Assembly (NCBI GenBank): GCA_965247525.1 | Contig: OZ252015.1 | Coordinates: 496,001-560,000, forward strand | DNA length: 64,000 bases | Direction: 5' to 3' | From: JAZKID01 sp965247525 | Lineage (GTDB): Bacteria; Pseudomonadota; Alphaproteobacteria; Rhizobiales; UBA4765 | Shown here: positions 36,152 to 44,328 of the stretch, piece after piece | Position numbering within the stretch: position 1 is the first letter of the stretch | Layout of the letters: the number at the start of each line of letters is the position of its first letter | Notes under the pieces: generated by a model | The model's database searches: none | Seen by the model: the letters and a program-made list of their open reading frames with translations, nothing else | Told to the model about the DNA's origin: nothing | Position numbers and translations under genes: made by a program

Positions 36152-37552
36152 ATGTATCGCGGGTTTTTAGCATTTCTAGCATTGCCATTTGTCTGGCTGA
36201 ACGGCCAGTTTCGTTCATCTAAAATGCTCCGCCCTTTGCGGCAAAGCCTTTACCGCATGACGCCGAAAGGCCTCTACACGCGATCCTTGCTCATCATCAT
36301 CGTCCCAATGTTTTTGCTGCAATCGGTTGTCGCTTATATTTTTATGGAGCGGCATTGGAATATTGTGACGCAGCGCCTTTCTGCAAGTGTTGTTTCTGAC
36401 ATCGGCGCGATGATTGATGTTTATAACAGCTACCCGCAAGACAGCAGCGGGCAAACCATATCGCGCATCGCCCGCAACAACTTGCATCTGACGATCGAGC
36501 TTCTGCCACTAGGCGATTTGCCCCCGGCTTTACCCAAGCCGTTTTTTTCGCTTCTTGATACGGCATTGTCGAATGAGCTGCAAAGCCAGATTGGCAAACC
36601 ATTCTGGATTGACACGGTTGGCCGCTCAAGCATCGTTGAAATCAGGGTTCAGCTTGACCATGCCATCTTGCGGGTCTACGCGCCGCGCAGCCAGACCTAT
36701 GCCTCAAACAGCCATATTTTTATTGTCTGGATGATGGTTGCTGCGGCCGTACTTTTGACGGTGGCCATTCTTTTTCTTCGCAACCAGATCAAACCGATTC
36801 TTACACTTGCCCATGCCGCAGACGACTTTGGCAAAGGCCGCGATGTCCCATTGTTCAAAGCGCGCGGTGCGCGGGAGGTCAGGCAGGCGGCGCAGGCCTT
36901 CCAGCTGATGAAACGGCGAATCGAAAAACAAATTGAGCAGCGCATGACCATGCTCAATGGTGTCAGTCATGATCTTCGCACCATTCTGACGCGGTTCAAG
37001 CTGCAACTTGCTCTGCTTGATAACACAGTTGAACGCAGCGCGCTGGCACGTGATGTCGATGACATGCAAAAAATGCTTGAGGCCTATCTTGCCTTTGCCC
37101 GCGGCGATGCGGGCGAGCAGCCTGTCGCAACGGATATTTCATCCATGTTGCAAACGGTTGCCGATAGTTACAGGTCCGAGACCAAAACAATCGATTGCCT
37201 GTTTTCAGGCGATAGCTTTGTAATGTTGCGGCCGCAAAGTTTTAAACGCTGCATTGAAAACCTTCTTGTTAATGCGGTGCGATTTGCAACACATATAACG
37301 CTCACCGGCGTTCACAAAGACGGGTTTTTAACTGTGATCGTGGATGACAATGGGCCCGGAATTCCCGAGCATAGCCGTGAAGATGTTTTTCGTCCTTTTT
37401 TCAGGTTGGATGATGCACGCAACCAGGATGAAAGCAGCACAGGGCTTGGCCTTGCGATTGCAAAAGACATTGCAACATCACATGGCGGTGATATTGCTCT
37501 CACAGACAGCACGTCAGGCGGCTTGCGTGCCGTTGTCAAAATTCCGGGATAG
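36152..37552 (+). CDS. EnvZ-like sensor histidine kinase
   Basis: 466 residues. An unusually long N-terminal cytoplasmic stretch with FLAFLALPFVWL may be an extra hydrophobic patch. The main first membrane helix is near 45-65 (SLLIIIVPMFLLQSVVAYIF), followed by a periplasmic domain of about 120 residues, a second helix near 190-208, and a HAMP segment (PILTLAHAADDFGKG). The phospho-acceptor is His273 in GVSHDLRTILTRFKLQLALL, and the ATPase domain has N-box NLLVNAVRFA, G1 DDNGPGIP and G2 GLGLAIAKD. All catalytic motifs are intact. It directly follows the response regulator and probably phosphorylates it. Confidence 0.94.
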   Translation: MYRGFLAFLALPFVWLNGQFRSSKMLRPLRQSLYRMTPKGLYTRSLLIIIVPMFLLQSVVAYIFMERHWNIVTQRLSASVVSDIGAMIDVYNSYPQDSSGQTISRIARNNLHLTIELLPLGDLPPALPKPFFSLLDTALSNELQSQIGKPFWIDTVGRSSIVEIRVQLDHAILRVYAPRSQTYASNSHIFIVWMMVAAAVLLTVAILFLRNQIKPILTLAHAADDFGKGRDVPLFKARGAREVRQAAQAFQLMKRRIEKQIEQRMTMLNGVSHDLRTILTRFKLQLALLDNTVERSALARDVDDMQKMLEAYLAFARGDAGEQPVATDISSMLQTVADSYRSETKTIDCLFSGDSFVMLRPQSFKRCIENLLVNAVRFATHITLTGVHKDGFLTVIVDDNGPGIPEHSREDVFRPFFRLDDARNQDESSTGLGLAIAKDIATSHGGDIALTDSTSGGLRAVVKIPG

Positions 37553-37557
37553 GTAAA

Positions 37558-37950
37558 ATGGAAAAAGTAGCTTTGATGACCTTGGATCAGGACAAAGTGG
37601 TTGTAACGATTACAAACAACGAACTCGCTTCCGCTGAACAATGTGTTTATGCGTGGAAGACAGGGGACGGATTATGGGTAAGAGTGGGATCGTCTATGCA
37701 TAAATTAGGCAAACGCCTTCTTATTCATCAACCACATATTAATCGGTCTCTTGAAGGCAATCACAAACCTACCCCGAAAGAACAAGCCGATAAGTGGGTC
37801 GAGCTTCTTAAAAAACATGGAAAAATTATTGCTTTTGGTCACCAACCACCTTTTGTAAAAACATTAGTTGGTGAGATACGGCCTTATCTTGATATTGAAA
37901 GACATCTTATTCGTGAGCATAGACCGCTGCTTAATAAGAGCCATCGTTAA
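37558..37950 (+). CDS. Putative GIY-YIG nuclease-like protein
   Basis: 130 residues. The layout suggests a single GIY-YIG-like domain. CVYAWKTG (about 33-40) stands in for the GIY strand and VRVGSSMHKLGKRLLIH for the YIG strand with its Arg helix. KWVELLKKHGKIIAFG follows, and a C-terminal IERHLIREHRPLLN gives the conserved Glu and closing helix. The tyrosine/glycine motif is altered, so activity is uncertain. The gene looks AT-rich relative to its neighbours, fitting recent gain. It begins 5 bp after the kinase stop but does not look functionally linked to it. Confidence 0.5.
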   Translation: MEKVALMTLDQDKVVVTITNNELASAEQCVYAWKTGDGLWVRVGSSMHKLGKRLLIHQPHINRSLEGNHKPTPKEQADKWVELLKKHGKIIAFGHQPPFVKTLVGEIRPYLDIERHLIREHRPLLNKSHR

Positions 37951-37969
37951 AAGCGATAAGTTATTTATT

Positions 37970-38212
37970 TTAGAAAAAGGATTTTAAATAATCCAGAAAT
38001 TGCGTAGCAATCGACTTTTCCCCATCAGCAGCTGCTTGCGTGCCTTCAATTTGAGCGCGAGATACAGGCTTGTAATAAGTGACGGGCAGCTGCGTGCTTC
38101 CCTCAATTTTTTTGCGTGACATTACTTTGTCTTTTGGTGGCGACTTGGGTGGTAGAACAAAAACCTGTTTTTTAGGCCGTATTTTTTGGGGTTCGTTTTG
38201 TATCTGAAACAT
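37970..38212 (-). CDS. Small hypothetical protein
   Basis: 80 residues starting MFQIQNEPQKIRPKKQVFVL. It is basic with several KxPP/PKSPPK segments and no membrane helix or known motif. The C-terminal IATQFLDYLKSFF could form an amphipathic helix. GAGA just upstream of the ATG is a weak ribosome binding site. It lies in an AT-rich pocket with the GIY-YIG-like gene, whose end it faces. It may be a real small gene or a chance frame. Confidence 0.5.
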   Translation of the reverse strand: MFQIQNEPQKIRPKKQVFVLPPKSPPKDKVMSRKKIEGSTQLPVTYYKPVSRAQIEGTQAAADGEKSIATQFLDYLKSFF

Positions 38213-38251
38213 AAAAATCTCTAAAATTTGATTGAATGAAAATTATACCAC

Positions 38252-39352
38252 TTAATTCGCAAATCGGAAATGCATCACATCGCCGTCAAGAACGGGATAT
38301 TCCTTGCCTTCAAGCCGCATCTTGCCCGCATCGCGGGCACCGCTTTCGCCTTTCAGCGATACATAATCATGATAGGCGATTGTTTCAGCGCGAATAAACC
38401 CTTTTTCAAAATCCGTATGGATCACGCCTGCTGCCTGCGGCGCTTTCGTGCCTTTGATGATCGTCCACGCGCGCGCTTCTTTCGGCCCGACTGTGAAATA
38501 CGTGATCAACCCAAGAAGCGCATAACCGGCACGAATGACGCGGTTCAGGCCCGCCTCTTTCAAACCAATTGCCTCTAAATACGCCGTCTGCTCTTCTTCC
38601 GGCATCACGGCGATTTCAGATTCAATTTTGGCTGACACAACGACAGCCTGTGCATTTTGGGTTTTTGCCAAGGCAACAACCTTGTCAGAAAAAGCGTTGC
38701 CTTTGTCGGCATTTTCCTCTTCGACATTGCAGACATATAAAATCGGCTTTGCTGTCATCAGGCCAAGCGCCTGAAATATTTTTTCCTGCGTTTCATCGCG
38801 CTTGACTGCCCGCGCCGGCTGGCCGTCACGCAAAACTTTCAGCGCTTCATTCATCAGGCTGATCTGTTCGATAATGTCTTTGTCCTGAATGCCCTTGTTT
38901 TTCTTTTCCAGAGCAGGCACACGCTTTTCTAAACTTTCCAGATCGGCAAGCATCAGCTCTGTGTCGATGGTTTCAATATCAGATAGCGGGTCGATGCGCC
39001 CTTCAACATGGGTCACGTCTTCTTCAACAAAACAGCGCACCACATGGGCGATGGCATCGACCTCGCGGATGTTGGCGAGAAACTGGTTGCCAAGCCCTTC
39101 ACCGCTGGCGGCGCCTTTGACGAGACCTGCAATGTCGACAAAAGTTAAACGTGTTGGAATAATTTGCGCGCTGCTTGCTATCCCCGCGAGCTGCGTCAAC
39201 CGCTCATCCGGAACGGCAACATCGCCCACATTCGGCTCAATTGTACAAAACGGATAATTGGCCGCCTGCGCGGCAGCTGTCTGTGTCAACGCATTGAACA
39301 GGGTCGATTTTCCAACATTGGGAAGCCCAACGATACCGCATTTAAAGCCCAC
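38252..39352 (-). CDS. ychF: Redox-regulated ATPase YchF (Obg-like)
   Basis: 366 residues. A GTPase-fold protein that prefers ATP and binds ribosomes. G1 GLPNVGKSTLFNALT, G3 DIAGLVKGAASGEGLG and the altered G4 NVEEEN (the usual NKxD is missing, as expected for YchF) are visible. The C-terminal TGS domain carries EARAWTIIKGTKAPQAAGVI and VMHFRFAN. The start is GTG at 39352, which shares its first base with the pth stop (TAGTG), so translation is coupled. Confidence 0.96.
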   Translation of the reverse strand: MGFKCGIVGLPNVGKSTLFNALTQTAAAQAANYPFCTIEPNVGDVAVPDERLTQLAGIASSAQIIPTRLTFVDIAGLVKGAASGEGLGNQFLANIREVDAIAHVVRCFVEEDVTHVEGRIDPLSDIETIDTELMLADLESLEKRVPALEKKNKGIQDKDIIEQISLMNEALKVLRDGQPARAVKRDETQEKIFQALGLMTAKPILYVCNVEEENADKGNAFSDKVVALAKTQNAQAVVVSAKIESEIAVMPEEEQTAYLEAIGLKEAGLNRVIRAGYALLGLITYFTVGPKEARAWTIIKGTKAPQAAGVIHTDFEKGFIRAETIAYHDYVSLKGESGARDAGKMRLEGKEYPVLDGDVMHFRFAN

Positions 39353-39951
39353 TACGCATCTCCTGTTTCAACCGGCAACTTGTCTTTGACCGCGCCGGAT
39401 ATGCGGTTCATCAATTCTGAATCCTGACCTTTTAACGCAAGGCCGAAATTTTTAACGACAGATTGCGCCATGGCATCAATCCATGGTGCATCGTCTTTAC
39501 GAAAATCCTGCAGCACATAATGGTGAACTTGATCGCTTGTCACTGGCCGGCCAATCCCGACACGATATCGCTTGTAATCCGCCCCGCAATGCGCCGAAAT
39601 TGATTTTAGCCCATTATGGCCGTTATCGCCGCCACCTGTTTTGATGCGAAGTTTACCACGTGGCAAATCCAGCTCGTCATGAATAACGATCAGGTTCTGA
39701 AGCGGAAGCTTCATAAACCGCATTGCTTCACCAACAGAAATTCCGCTTTCATTCATGAATGTCTGCGGTTGCATCAAAAGCGCCCGCTCACCTTGAATGT
39801 CGGCCTCGACGATATTGGCAGAGAACTTCGAACGTGGCGACGAGCGACCAAAAGCCTGCGCGAGAGCATCGACGATGACAAAGCCGATATTGTGCCGATT
39901 GTGGGAATAGCGTGGGCCTGGATTTCCCAGACCCACCACAAGAAAAACCAT
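39352..39951 (-). CDS. pth: Peptidyl-tRNA hydrolase Pth
   Basis: 199 residues. It recycles tRNA from peptidyl-tRNA released by stalled ribosomes. Conserved residues Asn10 (GLGNPGP), catalytic His20 (NRHNIGF), MNESG (peptide binding), and IHDELDLPRGKLRIK with the catalytic-support Asp are all present, as is GGDNGHNGLKS. The last 15 residues form a charged tail. The gene lies between rplY (6-bp gap) and ychF, a common bacterial cluster. Confidence 0.96.
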   Translation of the reverse strand: MVFLVVGLGNPGPRYSHNRHNIGFVIVDALAQAFGRSSPRSKFSANIVEADIQGERALLMQPQTFMNESGISVGEAMRFMKLPLQNLIVIHDELDLPRGKLRIKTGGGDNGHNGLKSISAHCGADYKRYRVGIGRPVTSDQVHHYVLQDFRKDDAPWIDAMAQSVVKNFGLALKGQDSELMNRISGAVKDKLPVETGDA

Positions 39952-39957
39952 GTCGGC

Positions 39958-40623
39958 TTATTTCTTGTCGCCTTCAGGCTTTTTCGCAGCATCCGTTTTC
40001 GCGGCATCCGCACCTGCGGCTGGCGCTGCTGCAGCAGCAACCGGCACCACTTCAATTTCTTTTGTCGGCGCCGCAATCGTGACGACCGTGAAATTGCTCT
40101 TGTCGCGCAAGGCAACGTTTGCAGGAAGCTTCAGGTCACCGATATGAAGGCTGTCGCCGATTTCGAGACCTGTGAGATCGACCATAATTTCCTGCGGAAT
40201 TTCATCCGGCGGGCAAAGAAGCTCGATCGTATGCGCAACAACGTTCAGCGCGCCGCCTGCTTTCAGGCCGGGTGACGCTTCGTTGTTTTTGAAGTGAACG
40301 GGAACGTCAACGCGAATTTTGGAACCTGCAACAATGCGCAGAAAATCGACGTGAAGCGGTTTGTCCTTGATCCGGTCCAGCTGGTAATCGCGCGGAATAA
40401 CGCGATTGCTTTTGCCATCGACATCGATTGTAAAAACGGTCGACAGGAAATGGCCTGCATAGATCGTCTTTTCAATGTCATGGGCATTCAGTGTGATGGT
40501 CAAAGGCGGTTCGTTGCCACCGTAAATCACGGCTGGAACCTGTCCCTCACGACGTGCAGCCCGCGCGGCCCCCTTACCTGCCCGCGGACGCGCTGTCGCT
40601 TTCAATTGCTTTTGCGCACTCAT
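39958..40623 (-). CDS. rplY: 50S ribosomal protein L25/general stress protein Ctc
   Basis: 221 residues. It binds 5S rRNA. The N-terminal L25 domain (about 1-95) has PRAGKGAARAARREGQVPAV and LHVDFLRIV. The C-terminal TL5-type beta domain (about 100-185) follows, then a low-complexity Ala/Lys tail (AAAAAPAAGADAAKTDAAKK). Long Ctc-type proteins of this kind are usual in alphaproteobacteria. It heads the rplY-pth-ychF cluster and is preceded by a structured leader (40646-40731). Confidence 0.95.
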   Translation of the reverse strand: MSAQKQLKATARPRAGKGAARAARREGQVPAVIYGGNEPPLTITLNAHDIEKTIYAGHFLSTVFTIDVDGKSNRVIPRDYQLDRIKDKPLHVDFLRIVAGSKIRVDVPVHFKNNEASPGLKAGGALNVVAHTIELLCPPDEIPQEIMVDLTGLEIGDSLHIGDLKLPANVALRDKSNFTVVTIAAPTKEIEVVPVAAAAAPAAGADAAKTDAAKKPEGDKK

Positions 40624-40645
40624 TTTATATTATCTTTCAATTAGA

Positions 40646-40731
40646 TAAGGCCGCGTCCTGCGGCCTTAGACGATAATCGCGTCCCGCGATCAGGGATCCC
40701 AAGCTTCCTCCAGGGGTGGAGCGGGACGGGT
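40646..40731 (-). promoter_or_regulatory. Structured 5' leader of rplY
   Basis: Two elements lie upstream of rplY on the transcribed strand. The first to be transcribed (40680-40728) is closed by an 8-bp stem, CGTCCCGC (40680-40687) with GCGGGACG (40721-40728). Inside it are a TCCA/TGGA hairpin (40709-40720) abutting the stem and the palindrome GGGATCCC (40693-40700). The second is a perfect 9-bp hairpin, TAAGGCCGC (40646-40654) with GCGGCCTTA (40660-40668), ending 23 nt before the rplY start codon. No U-run follows it, so it is not a plain terminator. The arrangement suits ribosomal-protein autoregulation, but this is inference. Positions are given in plus-strand order. Confidence 0.5.
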
Positions 40732-40870
40732 CAGATTTAGGGGAAAGCCGCGTTTTTGTCTAGCTCAACAATAAAACCCAGCTTTTTGCTTGTTGCCTTA
40801 GCAAGCGGCTATTCCATGGAAATTTCTAGCCCAATACGCAATCATGGCGGGAACGATTATTTACTCTATT

Positions 40871-40897
40871 CGCTCATTCCCGCGAAAGCGGGAATCT
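40871..40897. repeat. 27-bp inverted repeat, left copy (dRS3-like core)
   Basis: Contains ATTCCCGCGAAAGCGGGAAT, itself a palindrome (8-bp stem with a GAAA tetraloop) of the ATTCCC-N8-GGGAAT form known in Neisseria as dRS3. The extended 27 bp matches the copy at 41471-41497 in inverse orientation at 26 of 27 positions. The stop codon and last residues of the gene at 40874 lie inside it. Confidence 0.85.
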
Positions 40898-41461
40898 TTG
40901 CATGTCGATTTTTTTGACAGCATTTACAATCACATCAATCTCCCCAGCTCCAGATAATTCTTTTGGAATTAAAAACATATTTCGAGGTGAAAGAAATCTG
41001 TAAAATTCGGCTTCGATAAGCTCAATCGGAGCATTTTCAATTTTATAACGCTTTCTATCAGATACGGGTTCAATATGACAAATTTTCCAACCTGCTTTGT
41101 TGAGACAGCGCTTTGCAAATTTGCCTTTAGTAACAAACGTTAAAGGAATAGGTGACGTAGAAATATTACCATCCCAACCTTCCATGAGAGGAGTCACACC
41201 CTGAAGCGCCAAATCAAAAACAATATTTGCTGGTGTGTTGTCAGCGAATATGACCTTTCGCCCTGTGAAAGTTGTAGCTTCCATCCCACGATTTCTTCCA
41301 TCTCTCAGTAACAAAGGTCGATCTGTTTTTTGCCAATCTAAAAGAAATCTATCCCATAAGTTTAATGAGGCTGCTGAAGGGCATATACGAAGTGGTGACA
41401 CCGCCCATCGCCTGCCAAACTCTGCGAGGGGTTCTAATAAATCTTCCGTAAGCTCAATCAT
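40874..41461 (-). CDS. Orphan protein bounded by inverted repeats
   Basis: 195 residues, no recognised family. Visible features: MIELTEDLLEPLAEFGRRW at the start, FADNTPANIVFDLALQG in the middle, a GWKICHIEPVSDRKRY segment and a C-terminal FLSPRNMFLIPKELSGAGE. CHIEPV-like and SPRN segments faintly recall HNH-type nucleases, but the match is too weak to call. No signal or membrane segment. The last seven residues (RFPLSRE) and the stop are encoded by the left repeat. AGGA lies 6 bp before the ATG at 41461 and abuts the right repeat. The gene is AT-rich compared with prs and rplY, so it is likely acquired. Confidence 0.6.
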   Translation of the reverse strand: MIELTEDLLEPLAEFGRRWAVSPLRICPSAASLNLWDRFLLDWQKTDRPLLLRDGRNRGMEATTFTGRKVIFADNTPANIVFDLALQGVTPLMEGWDGNISTSPIPLTFVTKGKFAKRCLNKAGWKICHIEPVSDRKRYKIENAPIELIEAEFYRFLSPRNMFLIPKELSGAGEIDVIVNAVKKIDMQRFPLSRE

Positions 41462-41470
41462 TCAAATCCT

Positions 41471-41497
41471 AGATTCCCGCTTTCGCGGAAATGAGCG
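41471..41497. repeat. 27-bp inverted repeat, right copy
   Basis: Inverse of the 40871-40897 copy with one mismatch (GGAAAT for GGGAAT in the core). It lies between the orphan gene start and the prs stop (41508). Together the two copies bracket one gene, about 600 bp apart. Confidence 0.85.
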
Positions 41498-41507
41498 GTA
41501 ACAAATT

Positions 41508-42449
41508 TTAGTCAAACAGGCTGGAGACCGATTCTTCCTTGGAAATGCGGGCAATTGCCTCGCCAATCAGCGGCGCGACGGACAGCACGCGGATATTGCG
41601 GGCCACCCGAATGGCTTCGGTCGGCATAATGCTATCGGTAATGACGAGCTCTTTGATTTTGGAAGCGGCAATACGCGACACCGCGCCGCCGGAGAGCACG
41701 CCATGGGTAAGGTAAGCGCAAACAGAAGCCGCGCCGGCGTTCAGCAAAGCTTCGGCGGCATTGCAAAGCGTGCCACCTGAATCGACGATATCATCGACAA
41801 GGATGCATTCGCGTCCTTCCACTTCGCCAATAATGTTCATGACTTCGGACTCGCCCGCTCGCTCGCGGCGTTTGTCGATGATCGCAAGCGGCGCATCAAT
41901 GCGTTTGGCCATTGCCCTTGCGCGCACAACGCCGCCGACATCCGGCGACACGACGATGACGCTTTCTTTATTGCGCTGTTCTTTAATATCGCGCACCAGC
42001 ACGGGCCCTGCAAAAAGGTGGTCGACTGGAATATCAAAAAAGCCCTGAATTTGTCCGGCGTGCAGGTCAACCGTCAAAACACGGTCGGCGCCAGCGCGCG
42101 TGATCAGGTTGGCGACGAGCTTTGCCGAGATTGGCGTGCGCGGGCCCGGTTTCCTGTCTTGCCGCGCATAGCCGTAATACGGAATGACCGCCGTGATCCG
42201 GCGCGCAGACGCACGGCGAAGCGCATCAATCAGGATCAAAAGTTCCATCATGTGGTCGTTGGCAGGATAGCTTGTCGATTGAATAACAAACACGTCTTCG
42301 CCGCGCACGTTTTCAAGAATTTCGACAAAGACTTCCATATCGGCAAAGCGCCGCACCGTTGCTTTTGCTGGCGCAAGATTTAAATGCGCACCAATCGCTT
42401 CGGCCAAGGGTCGGTTCGAATTTCCGGCCACCAGCTTCATCGTGCTCAA
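41508..42449 (-). CDS. prs: Ribose-phosphate pyrophosphokinase (PRPP synthase)
   Basis: 313 residues. It makes PRPP for nucleotide, His and Trp synthesis. Landmarks: MKLVAGNSNRPLAEAIG, the ATP-binding flexible loop with YYGYARQDRKPGPRTPISAK, LTVDLHAGQIQGFFDIPVD, and the PRPP-binding loop ILVDDIVDSGGT. ATG starts at 42449 and 42440 are both in frame (MSTMKLV). It is 45 bp downstream of pgeF. Confidence 0.97.
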   Translation of the reverse strand: MSTMKLVAGNSNRPLAEAIGAHLNLAPAKATVRRFADMEVFVEILENVRGEDVFVIQSTSYPANDHMMELLILIDALRRASARRITAVIPYYGYARQDRKPGPRTPISAKLVANLITRAGADRVLTVDLHAGQIQGFFDIPVDHLFAGPVLVRDIKEQRNKESVIVVSPDVGGVVRARAMAKRIDAPLAIIDKRRERAGESEVMNIIGEVEGRECILVDDIVDSGGTLCNAAEALLNAGAASVCAYLTHGVLSGGAVSRIAASKIKELVITDSIMPTEAIRVARNIRVLSVAPLIGEAIARISKEESVSSLFD

Positions 42450-42494
42450 CCTATGTAAAGAATGAAATCTACCCTGTCCCTAACAAGGGCGGCG

Positions 42495-43271
42495 TCAGCT
42501 TTCAAGACAAATGGCGTGTAAATGACGCCCATAATCGGGTTCATTTCGGTGAGTCATGCGTCGATAGCTGAAAAACAGGTCTTCCTGCGTGTAGGTATCA
42601 TGCTGCAAATCTTCAACTGCTGTCACACCTGCGGCCTGTAGCTCGGCCGCGACAAGACCCGGCAGATCAAAAAGATATTTGCCGGCCATGCCAAACTCTT
42701 CAAAAAAACGCGCCCTGTTTTCGCCGCGCGCCGTGCATTCGTTAAAAACATCCTGCCCTACCTCATAGCTGGGTTGGCGGATGACGGGGCCAATGGCCGC
42801 AACAATATTTTGCGGGTGAGCGCCAAGCGAAATCATTTTGGACACGGCTACACCTAAAATGCCGCCAACCGCACCGCGCCACCCTGCATGCACGGCGCCG
42901 ATAACACCTGCTTCAGCATCGGCCAGCAAAATCGGCGTGCAGTCCGCGGTTGAAATCGCAATGGCGATATTTTTTGTCTTTGTGACCAGAGCATCACAGC
43001 GCAGTTCATCGCGCTGCGGGTTTTGCATAAAAGCCTCGTCAATTGTTGCGCAGTCCACTGTGTGCGCCTGATAGGGCGAGACAAGCCGGTTAAACGGCAC
43101 ATTCATCATGCCTGCAACATAGCCGCGGTTTTGAAGGACAAAAGCGCGGTCGTCTTTAGAACCCAGTCCGCAATTGAGACTCTGGTAAATTCCTTTAGAG
43201 ACACCGCCTTTTCGCGTGAAAAAACCATGCCTGATCTTTTGAAGTTGCTTGAGAGTGTCAGCTTGCAGCAT
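42495..43271 (-). CDS. pgeF: PgeF/YfiH-type multicopper-oxidase-fold (LACC1-like) enzyme
   Basis: 258 residues. Family members are peptidoglycan editing factors and, in LACC1, purine nucleoside phosphorylases/adenosine deaminases. The zinc-type triad is present: His in QAHT, Cys in TADCTPILL and His in VHAGWRG. HGFFTRKGGVS near the N-terminus and FFSYRRMTHRN at the C-terminus are family marks. The start overlaps the MidA-type methyltransferase gene by 14 nt, so it is coupled to that gene and probably shares its transcript from lgt. Confidence 0.93.
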   Translation of the reverse strand: MLQADTLKQLQKIRHGFFTRKGGVSKGIYQSLNCGLGSKDDRAFVLQNRGYVAGMMNVPFNRLVSPYQAHTVDCATIDEAFMQNPQRDELRCDALVTKTKNIAIAISTADCTPILLADAEAGVIGAVHAGWRGAVGGILGVAVSKMISLGAHPQNIVAAIGPVIRQPSYEVGQDVFNECTARGENRARFFEEFGMAGKYLFDLPGLVAAELQAAGVTAVEDLQHDTYTQEDLFFSYRRMTHRNEPDYGRHLHAICLES

Positions 43272-44328
43272 TTGATATCTCTGTTTTTTTTGTAATGGTC
43301 ATCACCTTGAACAGATCGCCCATTTCCTTGGCAGAAGTGAGGCGGTAAAGTGCGGAGAGAACATCCACATCAGGGTTTTTGGCCTGCAATATTTCAGCGC
43401 GCGCCTCAATCCCGTTCGACACCAGAAATTCGCGCTGCGTCACAATTTTGCTGTCGCAGTCATTCATTGCCGCCACACGCGCCAGTGCCTCAAAATCGAC
43501 ATGGGTTGTCAGGTCCTGTTCACCGGGATTTTCAAGAACATTTGCAAAACTGTGGTTTCGCATCGCCTGCAATGTGTCGCCGTGGCCGCTGTGTTCTGAA
43601 CCATAATCAACTAAAACGGCTAGGCCGCTATCACGCTGCACACGCTGCGCAATTTCTTCAACCACTGCCTGCTGAATGGCCGAACGCTCAACAATCATGC
43701 CCTCAACTGCGGGCGCGTTGAGGGCCACAGTCTTACCTTGTGTAAAAGCCAGCACGCCGTTGTGAACGCCGATCAATCGCTCCCGCCATTCACCTTGATG
43801 GAAAATCAATTGATCGACAGGCAGCGCGTCAAGAAACTCGTTGGCGACCAGCGCAAAACAACCGCGTGGAAGTGTTGCGATACTTTGATGCCATGTCACA
43901 TTTGCAAATTTTTGTAAGGCCTGTTGCTGCATCTGTTGAAGTGCCGGCGAAATTTCAACAAGATGGATATGAAGTGCAGCAGGCAGGCCTTGCACTTTTT
44001 CCATGACGCGCAATATATCCGTTATCAAAGTGCCGCGACCCGGGCCACATTCAACAAGATGAAACACAGACGGGCTGCCCTGCGCCAGCCAGTGCTGTGC
44101 GAGCGACACAGCGACGATTTCGCCAAACATCTGGCTGATCTCTGGTGCGGTAATAAAATCGCCGTCTTTTCCAAGCGGCAGCTTGGTCGCGTAATACCCG
44201 TATCTTGGATGGCTGAGTGAGAGCGCCATATAGTGCGAAACACTGACCGGACCACTTTGTGCGATCTGATCGACAATCAAGGCCTGCAAAGCATTTGGCT
44301 TTTGCGCTGCCTGCGCAGGCTCAGGCAT
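43258..44328 (-). CDS. MidA/NDUFAF7-like SAM-dependent methyltransferase
   Basis: About 356 residues. The mitochondrial counterpart methylates an Arg of complex I subunit NDUFS2, so a role in assembly of respiratory complex I is the usual inference; nothing here tests it. The SAM motif is LVECGPGRGTLITDILRVM. Upstream HPRYGYYATKLPLGKDGDFITAPEISQMFGE is the family signature. The ATG at 44328 (MPEPAQAAQK) overlaps the lgt stop by 8 nt. An in-frame ATG at 44358 would enlarge the overlap and is less likely. Confidence 0.9.
   Translation of the reverse strand: MPEPAQAAQKPNALQALIVDQIAQSGPVSVSHYMALSLSHPRYGYYATKLPLGKDGDFITAPEISQMFGEIVAVSLAQHWLAQGSPSVFHLVECGPGRGTLITDILRVMEKVQGLPAALHIHLVEISPALQQMQQQALQKFANVTWHQSIATLPRGCFALVANEFLDALPVDQLIFHQGEWRERLIGVHNGVLAFTQGKTVALNAPAVEGMIVERSAIQQAVVEEIAQRVQRDSGLAVLVDYGSEHSGHGDTLQAMRNHSFANVLENPGEQDLTTHVDFEALARVAAMNDCDSKIVTQREFLVSNGIEARAEILQAKNPDVDVLSALYRLTSAKEMGDLFKVMTITKKTEISNAAS

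Noticed and set aside
40624..40870. A tRNA or 4.5S RNA in the GC-rich patch upstream of rplY
   Set aside because: No cloverleaf, no GGTTCRANTCC T-arm and no SRP GGAAGGAAGC-type core; better explained as an mRNA leader.
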